From contig JAPDFW010000092.1 in NCBI GenBank assembly GCA_028826165.1, positions 558,001 through 622,000 on the forward strand: 64,000 nucleotides of DNA, read 5' to 3'. Numbering within the stretch: position 1 is the stretch's first letter; each line of letters begins with the position of its first letter. The position numbers and the translations under genes are program-made. The notes beneath the pieces were generated by a model. It worked only from the letters and a program-made list of their open reading frames with translations. It did not search any database and was not told the DNA's origin. This document shows positions 11,633-23,395 of this stretch, in pieces. Source of the DNA: Anaeramoeba ignava. Its lineage: Eukaryota > Metamonada > Anaeramoebidae.

Positions 11633-14600
11633 TCACATTATTGAACAGCAATGTTTTGAATTTTTTAATTGAGAATTTGGTTCAACAATTTTTGGAAGAT
11701 CTGTATAATATTTAATATTTGGATTTTGATTTTCATTTTGATTTTGATTTTGATTTTCTTTTTCATTTTCATTTTCATTTTCTTTTTCATTTTGATTTTG
11801 ATTTTCATTTTCTTTTTCTTTTTGATTTTGATTTTCTTTTTCTTTTTCATTTTCTTTTTCAAATTTAAATTGATTTTTATTTTCATTTCTAAATTTTGGA
11901 GTTAAATCATTCATTTCAATTTCAATTGTTTGCCTTTTAAATTTAGGAAATAAATTAATGCTTCTAGTTCTTGGCAAATATATTTCTTTTGGTGGATTTT
12001 CTCTGATTGGTTTTGGTGAATTAAATATGTCAGAAGTTATAAGCATACTTTTTGTTGTTTGTCTTCCTTTAAGTTGAAAAAATGGATTTTGATCTCCATT
12101 ATCAAATTCTTGATCAGGTTCAAAAACTATAGAATATGATTTTGCAAGACTTGTGAAAATTAGATTTGCTGGTGCTGAATCGTTTGATGGACTAATTAAT
12201 ATTAATTTTAATTTTAAAATGAATTTTAATTTTAATATTAATTTTAATTTTAATTTTAAATTTCAAAATTAATTTTAAATTAATATTAATTTTAATTTTA
12301 ATTTTAATTTTAATTTTAATTTTAATTTTAATTTTAATTTTAATTTTAATTTTAATTTTAATTTTAATTTTAATTTTAATTTTAATTTTAATTTTAATTT
12401 TAATTTTAATTTTAATTTTAATTTTAATTTTAATTTTAATTATTATTTTAATTTTAATTTTAATTTTGATTTTAATTTTAATTTTAAATTTTAATTTTAA
12501 TTTTAATTTTAATTTTAATTTTAATTTCAATTTTAAATTTCAAAATAAATTTTTTTTAATTTTAATTTTAATTTTAATTTTAATTTTAATTTTAATTTTA
12601 ATTTTAATATTAATTTTAATTTTATTTTAAATTTTTAATTTTAAATTTAATTCTTTTAATTTTAATTTTAATTTTAATTTTGATTTTAAATTGAATTTTA
12701 ATTTTAATTATAATATTAATTTTTTTAATTTTGATTTTAAAATTTTAATTTTAATTTTAATTTTAATTTTAATTTTAATTTTAATTTTAATTTTATTTAA
12801 TTTTAATTTTAATTTTTAATTTTTAATTTTAATTTTAATTTTAATTTTAATTTCAATTTCAAATTTCAAAATAAATTTTAATTTTAATTTTAATTTTAAT
12901 TTTAATTTTAATTTTAATTTTAATTTTAATTTTAATTTTAATTTTAATTTTAATTTCGAAATTTCAAATTTCAAAATAAATTTTTAATTTTAATTTTAAT
13001 TTTAATTTTAATTTTAATTTTAATTTTAATTTTAATTTTAATTTTAATTTTAATTTTAATTTTAATTTTAATTTTAATTTTAATTTTAATTTTAATTTTA
13101 ATTTTAATTTTAATTTTAATTTAAAATGAATTTTAATTTTAATTTTAATTTTGATTTTAATTTTTATTTTGAATTATTTACCCATTTTTTGGAGAAGGTG
13201 ATTGATGTCCTTCTTCTTTTCTATATATTTTATGTATAGATTCTGGCATTTCAAAATCAGAATTTCCACTTTGATCAAGTTTTAATCTTGAAATTGCAGT
13301 TCTAAATAAATTTCGAAGATATTCATAATCTGGTTTATCCTCAAATTTTAATCCTAAATAATTTTTTAATTTTAATTTTAAATATAATTATATTTTAATT
13401 TTAATTTTAATTTTAATTTTAATTTTAATTTTATTTTTAATTATAATACCTTTTAAATGTTCATAAAATTTAACAAATTCTTTTGGAAGATTTTGACAAA
13501 AATTAGGAGTATCATATCTTTTTTTCATTTCTTTAATTTCTTCTTTTTCTTTCAAAGTTCTCCAAGGTAATTCACCTTGTGCAAATTCAATTAAAACATA
13601 AAACAAAGACCATAAATCATCTTTACGACCAAGATCCTAATTAAATTAATAATTCAATTAATTTTTTAGATTAAAATTTTTTCAATTAATTTTTTCAATT
13701 AATTTTTAGATTAATAAATTTTTTCAATTAAATTTTTTTAATTATTTTTTTAGATTAAAATTTTAAATATTTACATTTCCTTCATGTGAATCAATTGATG
13801 CATATCGAGCTGTTCCTCTAAACCCAACATTTCCTCTTGACTAAAAAAAAGAAAATGAACCAAATTAATTTTTTTTAATCCAAAAAATTTGATTTTAAAT
13901 AATTTAAATAAATTTTATAATTTTTACAGGTCTTGGATTATTTTCATTATCAACAAATTTTCTTGCTAATCCAAAATCAATTAAAACTAGAAATTTTTTG
14001 TTTTCAGGAACTGGATGTTTTCTTATTAAAAAATTAGACTAAAATAAAAATAAAAATAAAATTAAAATTAAAATTAAAATTAAATTTATAATTTATACAG
14101 ATTTAATATCTCTGTGAATATATCCGATTTCATGGATATCTTCAATTGAAGAAATCATTTCTATTCCAAGTTTCATTGTTGTTGCAAGAGAAAATCTTCC
14201 TTTTTGTGTTTTTCTTTTCAATTCTGCTAAATTTGGACCAAGTAAATCCATTACAACATAATAATAATCATCAAAACGACCGCATGAAATAAAATCTGCA
14301 GAATAAGATGATTCTATTTTGATTAAGAATTAAAATGAATTTAATTTAAAATGAATTTAATTTAAAATGAATTTAATTTAAAATGAATTTAAGATCAATT
14401 TAAGATTGTATTTATAAATCTATTTAAAATTGTATTTAAGATTGTATTTATAATTGTATTTAAAAATGTATTTATAATTCTATTTATAATTCTATTTATA
14501 ATTGTATTTATAATTCTATTTATAATTCTATTTATAAATCTATTTATAAATCTATTTATAATTCTATTTATAAATCTATTTATAATTCTATTTATAAATC

Positions 14601-15694
14601 TATTTATAATTGTATTTATAATTCTATTTATAATTCTATTTATAATTCTATTTATAATTCTATTTATAATTGTATTTATAATTGTATTTATAATTGTATT
14701 TAATATCAATTTATAATTGTATTTATAATTCTATTTAAAAATGTATTTAAAATTCTATTTAAAAATCTATTTAAAAATCTATTTATAATTCTATTTATAA
14801 ATCTATTTAAAATTCTATTTATAATTCTATTTAAAATTGTATTTATAATTGTATTTATAATTGTATTTATAATTTTATTTAATATCAATTTATAATTGTA
14901 TTTATAATTGTATTTATAATTCTATTTATAATTGTATTTATAATTGTATTTATAATTGTATTTATAATTGTATTTATAATTGTATTTATAATTCTATTTA
15001 AAAATCTATTTATAATTATATTTATAATTGTATTTATAATTCTATTTATAATTCTATTTAAAATTCTATTTAAGATTCTATTTATAAATCTATTTAAAAT
15101 TCTATTTATAAATCTATTTAAAATTCTATTTATAATTCTATTTAAAAATGTATTTATAATTCTATTTAAAAATGTATTTAAAAATGTATTTAAAATGTAT
15201 TTAAAAATGTAAAATAGATTTTACTTTGAAATCTCTTCATAACGCTAACTTCAATTTTTAAAGTTTCTCTTTTTGGAGCTTTTTTTTCTACTTTAATTGC
15301 AACTTTTGTATCAGTGTCAAGGTCTTGTGCAGAATAAATTTCACCTAAAATGATCATTTTAAAAAGGAAAATTTAAATTAAATTAAATTAAATTAAATTA
15401 AATAAAATTTTTAAAATAAGAAATGAGAATAATTTTAAATGGGATGTTTTTAATTATAAATTTTAATTATAAATTTTAATTATAAATTTTATTTTCTTAA
15501 TTTCTTTTAATTTTAATATCAGATTAACAATTTCTAAAACTCATTTTAATTCCTTTTTTTTTTAAATGAGAAAAAGAATTTTTTTTTTCTTTTAATCTAT
15601 TTTATTTTTTTAATTTAAAATTCTACTTACCAAATGCACCTTGTCCAAGTTTTTGGTCAATTGCCCATCTTGCTCTTAAAACTTTTCCAATCAT
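11633..15694 (-). CDS. Tau-tubulin-kinase-like CK1 kinase with C-terminal CaaX box
   Basis: Ser/Thr kinase of the CK1 superfamily, closest to TTBK. Start ATG 15694 (MIGKVLRARWAIDQKLGQGAFG), then an intron. The lobe exon at 15355-15225 holds VAIKVEKK. After a 911-nt intron follow VVMDLLGPNLAELKRK, GYIHRDIK, LIDFGLARKF, SRGNVGFRGTARYAS and RKDDLWSLFYVLIEFAQG. These motifs (MDLLGPNL, KDDLWSLFY) are TTBK hallmarks. After a 990-nt intron (exons join in phase: PKNG-PSNDSA) there is a Glu-Asn-Lys-Gln-rich tail ending KHCCSIM at 11633. CSIM fits a farnesylation CaaX motif, with a second Cys before it, so the kinase is probably membrane-anchored. That is not a usual feature of TTBKs. At least six introns; small exon edges are approximate. 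Confidence 0.85.
12192..13181 (-). repeat. AAAATT hexamer array in a 990-nt kinase intron
   Basis: On the transcribed strand the intron is mostly (AAAATT)n with short interruptions (AAATTTCAAAAT). It carries no GT or AG within the monomer. Donor GTAAAT and acceptor TAATTAG bound it, and the flanking exons join in phase 2. Confidence 0.85.
14314..15224 (-). repeat. 12-bp TATTTATAATTC/G array in a 911-nt kinase intron
   Basis: On the plus strand the unit is TATTTATAATTCTATTTATAATTG with AAATC and AAAATG variants, copied dozens of times. Unlike the other introns, many monomers read AAATAGA on the transcribed strand, which imitates the AATAG acceptor. Donor GTAAAATC near 15224, acceptor CAAAATAG at 14314. 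Confidence 0.8.
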
Positions 15695-16239
15695 TCTTTT
15701 ATTTATTTAATTTAATAATTAATAATAATACTATTAAAAAAAAAAAAAGAAAGAGAAAATTGAAAAGAAAAAAAATTAAAAAAAAAATTAAAAAAAAATT
15801 GAAAAGAAAAAAATTTTTTTCTCTAATTGTTTTCTTATTGGATTTATTTTAATTTTGTTTTTATTTTTATTTTTATTTTTATTTTTGTTTTTATTTTTAT
15901 TTTTGGATCCTTGATCTTCTTTCATTTAAAAAATTAATTTATAAAAAGGGTAATTTTTTTGGAAATGGTATTTTTGCTTTTTATTTAATTAAATATAAAA
16001 AAAATTAATTCGATTTTTATTTATATTTTTTAATTTAAATTTAATTAAAAAAAAAATTTTTTTCTTTTTCTTTTTCTTTTTTTTAATTAATAAAAAAAAA
16101 TTCCAATTTACAATTAATTTTTTTTATTTTAAGTTTTAGAAATAATTTATAGATTAAAAGAAAAAAAAGAATTAATACTTAAAATTTAAATTATTGATTT
16201 TATTTCAGAAAAAAAACTTATCTAATTTTAATTAAAAAA

Positions 16240-16740
16240 ATATAAAAATCTGTAATTACATTAATTAATATAATTTAAATATTTTGTTATTAAATATTAT
16301 TTTTAAATTAATTCCACAAATTTCCTTTTATTTAGATCAAGTTAACAATCCAAAAATTTTCAATTTAAAAATATTTAATTAAAAAAATATAAAAATTTAT
16401 AATTACATTGATTAATATAATTTAATTATTTTGTTATTAAATATTATTTTTAAATTAATTCCACAAATTTCCTTTTTATTTAGATCAAGTTAACAATCCA
16501 AAAATTTTCAATTTAAAAATATTTAATTAAAAAAATATAAAATTTATAATTACATTAATTAATATAATTTAATTATTTTATTATTAAATATAATTTTAAA
16601 TAATTCCTTAATTTATTTTAAATTAATATAAATCTAGAAATTAATATAAATTTATTTAAAAATTTTAATATTTTTTTAATTAAAATTTACAATTACATTA
16701 ATTAATATAATTTAATTAATTTTTCTTTTAATTTATCTAT
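16240..16740. repeat. About 3 copies of a 146-153-bp repeat
   Basis: Copies begin near 16229, 16375 and 16528, each with ATTAAAAAAATATAAAA followed by a TTATTAAATATTAT-like core. The first two contain TTTAGATCAAGTTAACAATCC. The third grades into the satellite type seen at 25.4-27.5 kb (TTATTAAATATAATTT). No coding signal. Confidence 0.65.
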
Positions 16741-16759
16741 TAATAAATAATTTAAATTT

Positions 16760-17225
16760 AATTATTATTAATTTCTATTCTTATTTTTTATATTTATATG
16801 TTAAATATTTAAATAATAAAATATTTAAATCTAAAACATTAAATTATTATTTTAATAATAAAATTAATTAATAAATTATATTTTAAATTAATTTATAAAT
16901 TAAATATTAAATTAAATCTATTCTTATTTTTATATTTATATGTTTAATATTTAAATAATAAAATATTTAAATCTAAAACATTAAATTATTATTTTAATAA
17001 TAAAATTAATTAATAAATTATATTTTTAAATTAATTTATAAATTAAATATTAAATTAAATCTATTCTCATTTTTATATTTATATGTTTAATATTTAAATA
17101 ATAAAATATTTAAATCTAAAACATTAAATTATTATTTTAATAATAAAATTAATTAATAAATTATATTTCTAAATTAATTTATAAATTAAATATTAAATTA
17201 AACTTATTCTCATTTTTTATATTTT
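16760..17225. repeat. 143-bp tandem repeat, 3 copies plus ends
   Basis: The unit contains TATATTTATATGTTTAATA and TTTAAATCTAAAACATTAAA, spaced about 143 bp apart at roughly 16.79, 16.93 and 17.08 kb. The same repeat, inverted, occupies about 46.88-47.46 kb with four copies. Confidence 0.75.
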
Positions 17226-17553
17226 TTCATTTTTCATTTTTTTCCTTTTTTTAAATAAAAAAAATAATTTTAACTAAGTAAATATTATTTAAAAAAAATT
17301 AAATATAAAAATATCTAATTAAACATAAAAATAATAATAAAAACATTCCAATAATCAAAATATTTATAAATTATTAATTAAAATAAAATTTATTTAATCA
17401 AAAAAAATTGAAAAGCAAAAATTTATTTTTCCTTTTTTTTATTTAATAAAATAATAAAAATATTCAATTAAACATCAATTATTTATCTAAATTATTTCAA
17501 TTATTAAAATATTTATTAATTATTTATTAAAATTAATTAGGATATTCCAGAAA

Positions 17554-20500
17554 ATGGATCCATCAATTTGTCCAAAATGTTTCCAAAATTATTCACAAGA
17601 AAGAAAGCCAATGATTATTTGTCAAGAAGGACATTCAATCTGTGGAGATTGTGTGAAAAAAATTGATAGTTGCCCTTTTTGCAGAAATTCTTTTAATGAT
17701 TTTAAACCAATTTTAAATCGCAATTTATTACAAGTTGTAAAGACATTCAAGTTACAATCAAAAGAACAAAAAGTTCCATTTATTCCATTGTCAGAATTAG
17801 AAGTTGAACCAAAACCATTTACTATAGGAGGAAGTGCTCAAATTTATAAAGGAAAATTTAAAGGAAAAGATGTTGTTGTCAAGAGAATGATGGTTATGAA
17901 TGATGAAAAATCAAATCAACAATTTGAAAACGAACTTAAATTAGCAATGAAATTTGAACATCCTTCAATTATTAAAATGTATGGAAAAACAGAAATGGAT
18001 AAAATGGTTGCACTTGTGATTGAATTTGCGAATCAAGGAGATTTAAGTAGCAAAATTCCAAGTTTAACATTTGAAGAACAAGTTGATTATTCTTTGCAAA
18101 TTATTGAAGGGATAAGAGTTTTACATTCAAATTCAATTATTCATCGTGATTTGAAACCTCCAAACATTTTGATAATCGATAATCATCCTAAAATTGCTGA
18201 TTTTGGAATTTCAAAAGTGAAAGAACATACTCTGAGAGTTACTTCAGTCATCATTTCATTTGATTATTCAGCTCCCGAACTTTTCCAAAAAGAGAATATT
18301 TATGATACTTCTTGTGATATTTTTAGTTTATCAATGATTTTATATTCAATTTTCTCAAAGAAAGAACCTTTCGGAAATTTGCATCCTGTTATGATTCCTG
18401 TGAAAGTAACACAAGGTGAAAGACCCGAATTTCCAAATGATTTCCCAAAAGAGTTAGCTAAAGTGATTGATAAAGGATGGAGTACAAATCCAAAAGAAAG
18501 ATCTTCATTGAACGAATTCACTCAATGTTTAGAAAGAATAAAACCTCAAAGTAATTCTTTTTTTCAATGAGATGTATTCAACTAACAAAGCAAAATCTAT
18601 TTTCTTTTAATCATATTTAATTTTCATAAACAATTAATGAAATTCTCAAAATAACAGAATCGATTCTACCAATTTCCCCCAACAATTTTCCTCCTTCAAA
18701 ACCTTCTAATAATAGAGCTAATATATCTCCACCTGTAATTTACAATACATCTTCAAATTTTTCAAAATCAAAATCAAAATCAAAATCAAAATCAAAATCA
18801 AAATCAAAATCAAAATCAAAATTCAAATTCAAAATCAATTAAATTCAAAATCAATTAAATTCAAAATAGACTGTTAAATTTGTGAAGAAAACTTTTGGAA
18901 TTGCTCAACATGATTTTCAAGCATCAAATCCAACAGAATTATCGTTTGCATTTGGAGATGAAGTTGAAATTTTAGCACAACATCAAGATGGATGGGGAGA
19001 TGCAAAATTGAACGGAAAAGCAGGACTTGTACCTCTAAGTTACTTAGATATAGTTGAAAAAACAGTAAAAATGACACCACCATCGACACCTAAATCACGA
19101 ATCCCACGAAAACAAATCGATAAATCAAATCAATTCCCAAAACCAAAATCACCAATATCTAATTTAAGAAAAAGAGAAACAAGCCAAAATCAAAATCAAA
19201 ATCAAATTCAAAATCAAATTCAAAATCAAATTCAAAATCAAATTCAAAATCAAAATCAAAATCAAAATCAAAATCAAAATCAAAATCGAAATCGAAATCA
19301 AAATCAAAATAAAAATCAATTTCCTAAATCAAATCAATTCCCAAAACCAAAATCACCAATATCTAATTTAATAAAAAGAGAAACAAGCCAAAATCAAAAT
19401 CAAAATCAAAATCAAAATCAAAATCAAAAATCAAATCAAATTCAAATTCAAATTCAAAATCAAAATAAAAATAAAAATCAAAATCAAAATCAAAATAATA
19501 ATAAAAATCAAAATAAAAATAAAAATCAATTTCCTAAATCAAATCAATTCCCAAAACCAAAATCACCAATATCTAATTTAATAAAAAGAGAAACAAGCCA
19601 AAATCAAAATCAAAATCAAAACCAAAATCAAAATCAAAATCAAATTCAAATTCAAAATCAAAATCAAAATCAAATTCAAAATCAAAATAAAATTGAAATT
19701 CAATCAACAGAAAAAACAATAAATTTTTTACAAGAACTTTCAAATAAAATTCAACAACATGATAAAAGTAAATCAAAAAAAAAAAAGGAAATTAAATTAA
19801 ATTAAATTGAATTAAATTAAATTAAATAATTTTAATTAATTTATTTAATTAATATTTGATTTATAAAAAAAATAATTTAATTTTACAAAAAAACAAATCA
19901 AAAAGGAAAAACAAAAGAATTAATTGAAATTGATGAATATTTTATTCTTAAATGTATGAATAATTTTCCAACAAATGAAATTATTCAAGAAAATTCATGT
20001 TTTGCTTTAAGAAAATTTACTGAAACAAACAAAAGTAAAATTCAAAAATTAATTTATTTCCAAAACAAAAAGAAAAAAGAAATATTAAATTCAAAATTCA
20101 AAATTCAAAATTCAAAATTCAAAAAAATAGAAAAATCAATTCAATTTGAAAATTTAAATGGAATTTATTTAATTTTGAAAGCAATGAAAAATTTCCCAAA
20201 TAATCAAGAAATTCAATTTCAATCTTTTTCAATTTTTATTAATATTGGAAAAGAAAAAGGTAAATCAATTTATTTTTCCAAAATTTTTTCATTAACAAAA
20301 AAGGAAAATAATCAATTTATTAATAAAATTAATCAATAAAATCAAATTCAAAATTAAAATTAAAATCAAAATCAAAATCAAAATCAAAATCAAAATCAAA
20401 ATCAAAATCAAAATCAAAATCAAAATCAAAATTCAAATTCAAAATCAAAATTAAAATTTAAAATCAAATTCAAAATCAAAATCAAAATCAAAATCAAAAT

Positions 20501-21176
20501 CAAAATCAAAATCAAAATCAAAATCAAAATCAAAATCAAAATCAAAATCAAAATCAAAATCAAATTCAAAATCAAAATCAAAATCAAAATCAAATTCAAA
20601 ATCAAAATCAAAATCAAAATCAAAATCAAAATCAAAATCAAAATCAAAATCAAAATCAAAATCAAATTCAAAATCAAATTCAAAATCAAAATCAAATTCA
20701 AAATCAAATTCAAAATCAAATTCAAATTTAAAATCAAATTCAAAATAGAAAATCAAAACAAAATTAAAGAATTATCTGGAATTGAAATAATTATTTCATC
20801 AATAATTAAATTTGAAAATGATAAAAATTTAAAAAAACAAGGATTTAAAGCTTTATCAAATTTAGGATTGAAAAATAAAGGTAAAAATTATAAAAAAATA
20901 AATTCCAAATTTTTTCTTTCAAAAATAAATTAAATTTTTCAATTCATTCTTCTTTTTCCAAAAAAAACAAAAAACAAAAACAACATTTATTTATTTAGAA
21001 ATTCAAAATCAAATCAAAACAAAGAAAGGTAAAACAAAACATTTTCCTTTTTTATTTCTTTTAACAATTTTTAACAAAACAAATTCATTCATTTTTTCAT
21101 TTATATTTTATTCCATTCTTTTTTTTACTATTATTAATAATTGGATATTTAAATTCCACAAAACAAAACAAAAACA

Positions 21177-21207
<31 letters not shown>

Positions 21208-21394
21208 CAAAACAAAACAAAACAAAACAAAACAAAACAAAAACAATTCAAAATTTCCATTCTTTTTCTTCTTTTTAAAATTTGATAAAAAAAATCCAAA
21301 AAATTTGGATGAAAAAGAATATTCATTCAAAGAATTGAAAATAGAAGATTTTAGAAAAATTGAAAAAGATGTAAATTATTTTGATTTTTGTTAA
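17554..21394 (+). CDS. RING - protein kinase - SH3 - NQ-rich - ARM fusion protein
   Basis: Exon 1 (17554-18550) encodes a RING finger (C6, C9, C23, H27, C30, C33, C40, C43) and a TKL-like kinase: K110 in [12 protein letters not shown] (D199), ADFG (D216), SAPELF. Exon 2 (18658-18734) is a Pro-rich linker, in phase. Exon 3 (18870-19767) is an SH3 domain ([20 protein letters not shown]), then long Asn-Gln runs broken by three copies of [10 protein letters not shown], then a short helix ([12 protein letters not shown]). ARM-like exons follow at 19906-20034, 20131-20259 and 20749-20880, all joining in phase 1. The last exon ends at 21394 (NYFDFC), or, if GTAAAT at 21371 is a donor, at 21622. It may couple ubiquitin-ligase and kinase activity; substrate unknown. 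Domain calls are firm; joining the ARM exons to the kinase is inferred. Confidence 0.65.
19131..19605 (+). repeat. Triplicated Pro/Lys motif between NQ runs (coding)
   Basis: Three in-frame copies of [20 protein letters not shown] lie near 19131, 19336 and 19546, each followed by an Asn-Gln tract. They sit right after the SH3 domain. PKPKSP contains a minimal PxxP and an SP site, so an intramolecular ligand or a phosphosite array is possible. Confidence 0.7.
20260..20748 (+). repeat. AAATCA hexamer array inside an ARM-gene intron
   Basis: This is an intron of 489 nt (donor GTAAATC, acceptor AAAATAG) whose main part, 20340-20745, is (AAATCA)n with AAATTC variants. It is the same hexamer that encodes Asn-Gln in the upstream coding exon. 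The right-arm counterpart at 41.16-41.70 kb is longer. Confidence 0.75.
21163..21246. repeat. AAAAC pentamer microsatellite
   Basis: (AAAACA/AAAAC)n inside the last intron of the left ARM gene. It is mirrored as (TTTTG)n at about 40.70-40.76 kb, with fewer copies there. Confidence 0.7.
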
Positions 21395-21423
21395 AATTAT
21401 TTAAAAGAAAAAAAATCAATTAT

Positions 21424-21528
21424 CTAATCTAATATAATATAATATAATATAATCTAATCTAATCTAATCTAATCTAATCTAATCTAATCTAATCTAATCT
21501 AATCTAATCTAATCTAATCTAATATAAT
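21424..21528. repeat. TCTAA pentamer microsatellite
   Basis: About 20 TCTAA/TATAA units. The same pentamer (TTAGA on the plus strand) occurs at about 40357-40435 in the opposite arm, without the TATAA variants. It may lie in a terminal intron of the ARM gene. Confidence 0.75.
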
Positions 21529-21622
21529 CATAAAAAATTTTTTGATTTTATTCTTTTATTTATTTTTTATTGGAAAATTTAAATAGGTTCCTGAAGATTC
21601 TGATTATGTATTATTTATTTAA

Positions 21623-22411
21623 CAAAAAAACAAAAAACTCAAGATTTTTTTAAAAGAGAAAAAACAAAACGAATTTATTCAATTTATTTTAATTTTTGGA
21701 AATAATTTAAATCAATAATTTAATTTTTTTAATTTCTTTTTAACAATCCAAAATTTTTTAATCATCAAATATTTTATATATTTATATATTTATTTGGAAA
21801 AGATAAATCTATTTCCAAATTTTAAATTTATCAAAATGAAAAAATCAAAAATGAAAAATTAATTTCTTTTATATCCAAAATTAAAATTGAATTGAATTGA
21901 ATTAAATTGAATTGAATTATTAAGAGAAAAAAGGGAAAAAATAATGAATTAGTTTTATTATGAATATTTCATTATTTTTATTTGAATTTCTTTTAAGTAA
22001 ATTTTTTTTAAATTAAATTATTTTTTATTATTTCCAAAATAGAAAAATATTGAGAAATTATTATTTAAATCCAAATTTTATTTTATTATTATTTTTATTA
22101 TTATTGAATAAATTTAATCTCATTCTCCTTTTATTTTGTTTTATTTATTGAAATAATTAATTAATTTTTTTTTGATTAAAGAAATTATTTTTAGATTTCT
22201 TCTCAATTTAAATTCCACTTTTTTTCTTTTTTTCTTTTTGATTTTCCATTTTTTTTTCCTTTTCAAAATAATAAAATTTAAATTGAATTAAAAATATTTA
22301 TTTCCAAAAGAAAAAAAAAAAAAGAAAAAGAAATAATAAATTAAATCATTCTCCTTTTATTTTATTTTTTGATTGGAAATTGTTTTTTTATTTTGAAAAA
22401 TATCCTTTTAG
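21623..22411. other. Intergenic region upstream of the left Rab-like gene
   Basis: No supported gene. It is A/T-rich with a GAATTGAATTGAATT stretch near 21.89 kb and is closely mirrored at about 39.46-40.28 kb. The missing first exon of the Rab-like gene should lie here. I found no ATG exon with matching phase. Confidence 0.4.
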
Positions 22412-23395
22412 ATTCATTTGAAGATTATTCTTCTTGGAGGAGATAATATTGGAAAAAGTTGTGTTTTTAATAGGTTTATTTATAATACTTTTGTGAATAC
22501 TATACCAACATTAGGAGTTGATTTCAAGGAAATATTTTTGGAAGTGAATGGAAAAATAATTAAACTTCAAATTTGGGATATAGCTGGTCAAGGTTTGTTT
22601 ATAATTTCTTTTTAAATCAAAATCAAAATTAAAATTAAAATTTATTCCCAAAAATAATAACCAAATCAAAAACAAAAGGAAAATTTAAATCAATTATGAA
22701 ATATTTCTTTCCTTTTTTTTTAATTGAAAAAAAATAAGAATTATTTAAATTTATTTTCTAAAATTTAATTATTTAATTTATTATTTAATTAACAAAATAT
22801 TTCTTTATTTTTTTATTTTGGAATTAATTTCCCAATTTCTTTCCTAATTTATTTTTTTTATTTCATTTTTAGCACGTTTCCGTTCAATTTCAAAAATTTT
22901 TGTAGAATTTTTATTTTAAATTTATTTTCAAATTTTTAGAATATTAATTATCTCAAAATTAAATATAAAAAAAATTTCCAAAAAAATTCCAAAAAATTAA
23001 TTATTTTTTTTTCTTTTTTATTTAAACAAAATTAAAATTGATTTAAATCAAAAAAAACAATTTCCAAAAAATTAGCTTATTATCGAAATACAGATGGAGC
23101 TATGATAGTTTATGATATTACTAACAAAGATTCTTTTGATAATGATGTTAATTATTATATTAAAGATTTGGAAGAAAATGGTTATGAAAATATTCCAAAA
23201 ATATTAATTGGAAATAAATGTGATTTGGAAAAAGAAAGAGAAGTTTCAAAAGAAGAAGCTCAAAAATTTGCTGATGAAATTGGAATTCCATTTATTGAAA
23301 TTTCTGCAAAAAAAAATATTAATATTGATGAAGCTTTTTTTCTTTTAATAAAAATGATATTACAAAATCCAAAATCTAAAAATAAAATTAAATAA
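22412..23395 (+). CDS. Rab-like small GTPase (left copy), 5' exon not found
   Basis: The first readable exon (from acceptor TTTTAG at 22411) gives KIILLGGDNIGKSCVFNRF (G1), TIPTLGVDFKEIFL (switch I) and LQIWDIAGQ (G3). A middle exon near 22873 gives ARFRSISK. The last exon from 23074 gives AYYRNTDGAMIVYD, IGNKCDLEKE (G4) and EISAKK (G5), ending KSKNKIK at 23395. There is no C-terminal Cys, so no prenylation as in normal Rabs. The middle exon's only obvious donor (TTTTTGTAGAA) gives phase 0, whereas the next exon needs phase 1, so this copy may be inactive or carry a one-base error. Mirrored by the gene at 38.46-39.46 kb. Confidence 0.6.

Larger units (their letters stand above)
15695..17553. 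other. 1.86-kb intergenic region between divergent kinase genes
   Basis: No gene is seen. From left to right: an A/T-rich promoter side for the TTBK-like gene, a TTTTTATTTTTATTTTTA tract near 15850-15900, degenerate repeats at about 16240-16740, a 143-bp repeat array at about 16760-17225, then the 5' flank of the RING-kinase gene. The last 800 bp reappear inverted at 46.53-47.46 kb. Confidence 0.6.

Noticed and set aside
12192-12530. Long ORFs such as KIKIKIK, LILILI and DFDFDF on either strand
   Set aside because: They are translations of (AAAATT)n or (AAATCA)n in unused frames. The same stretches are introns, spacers or NQ-coding exons on the other strand.
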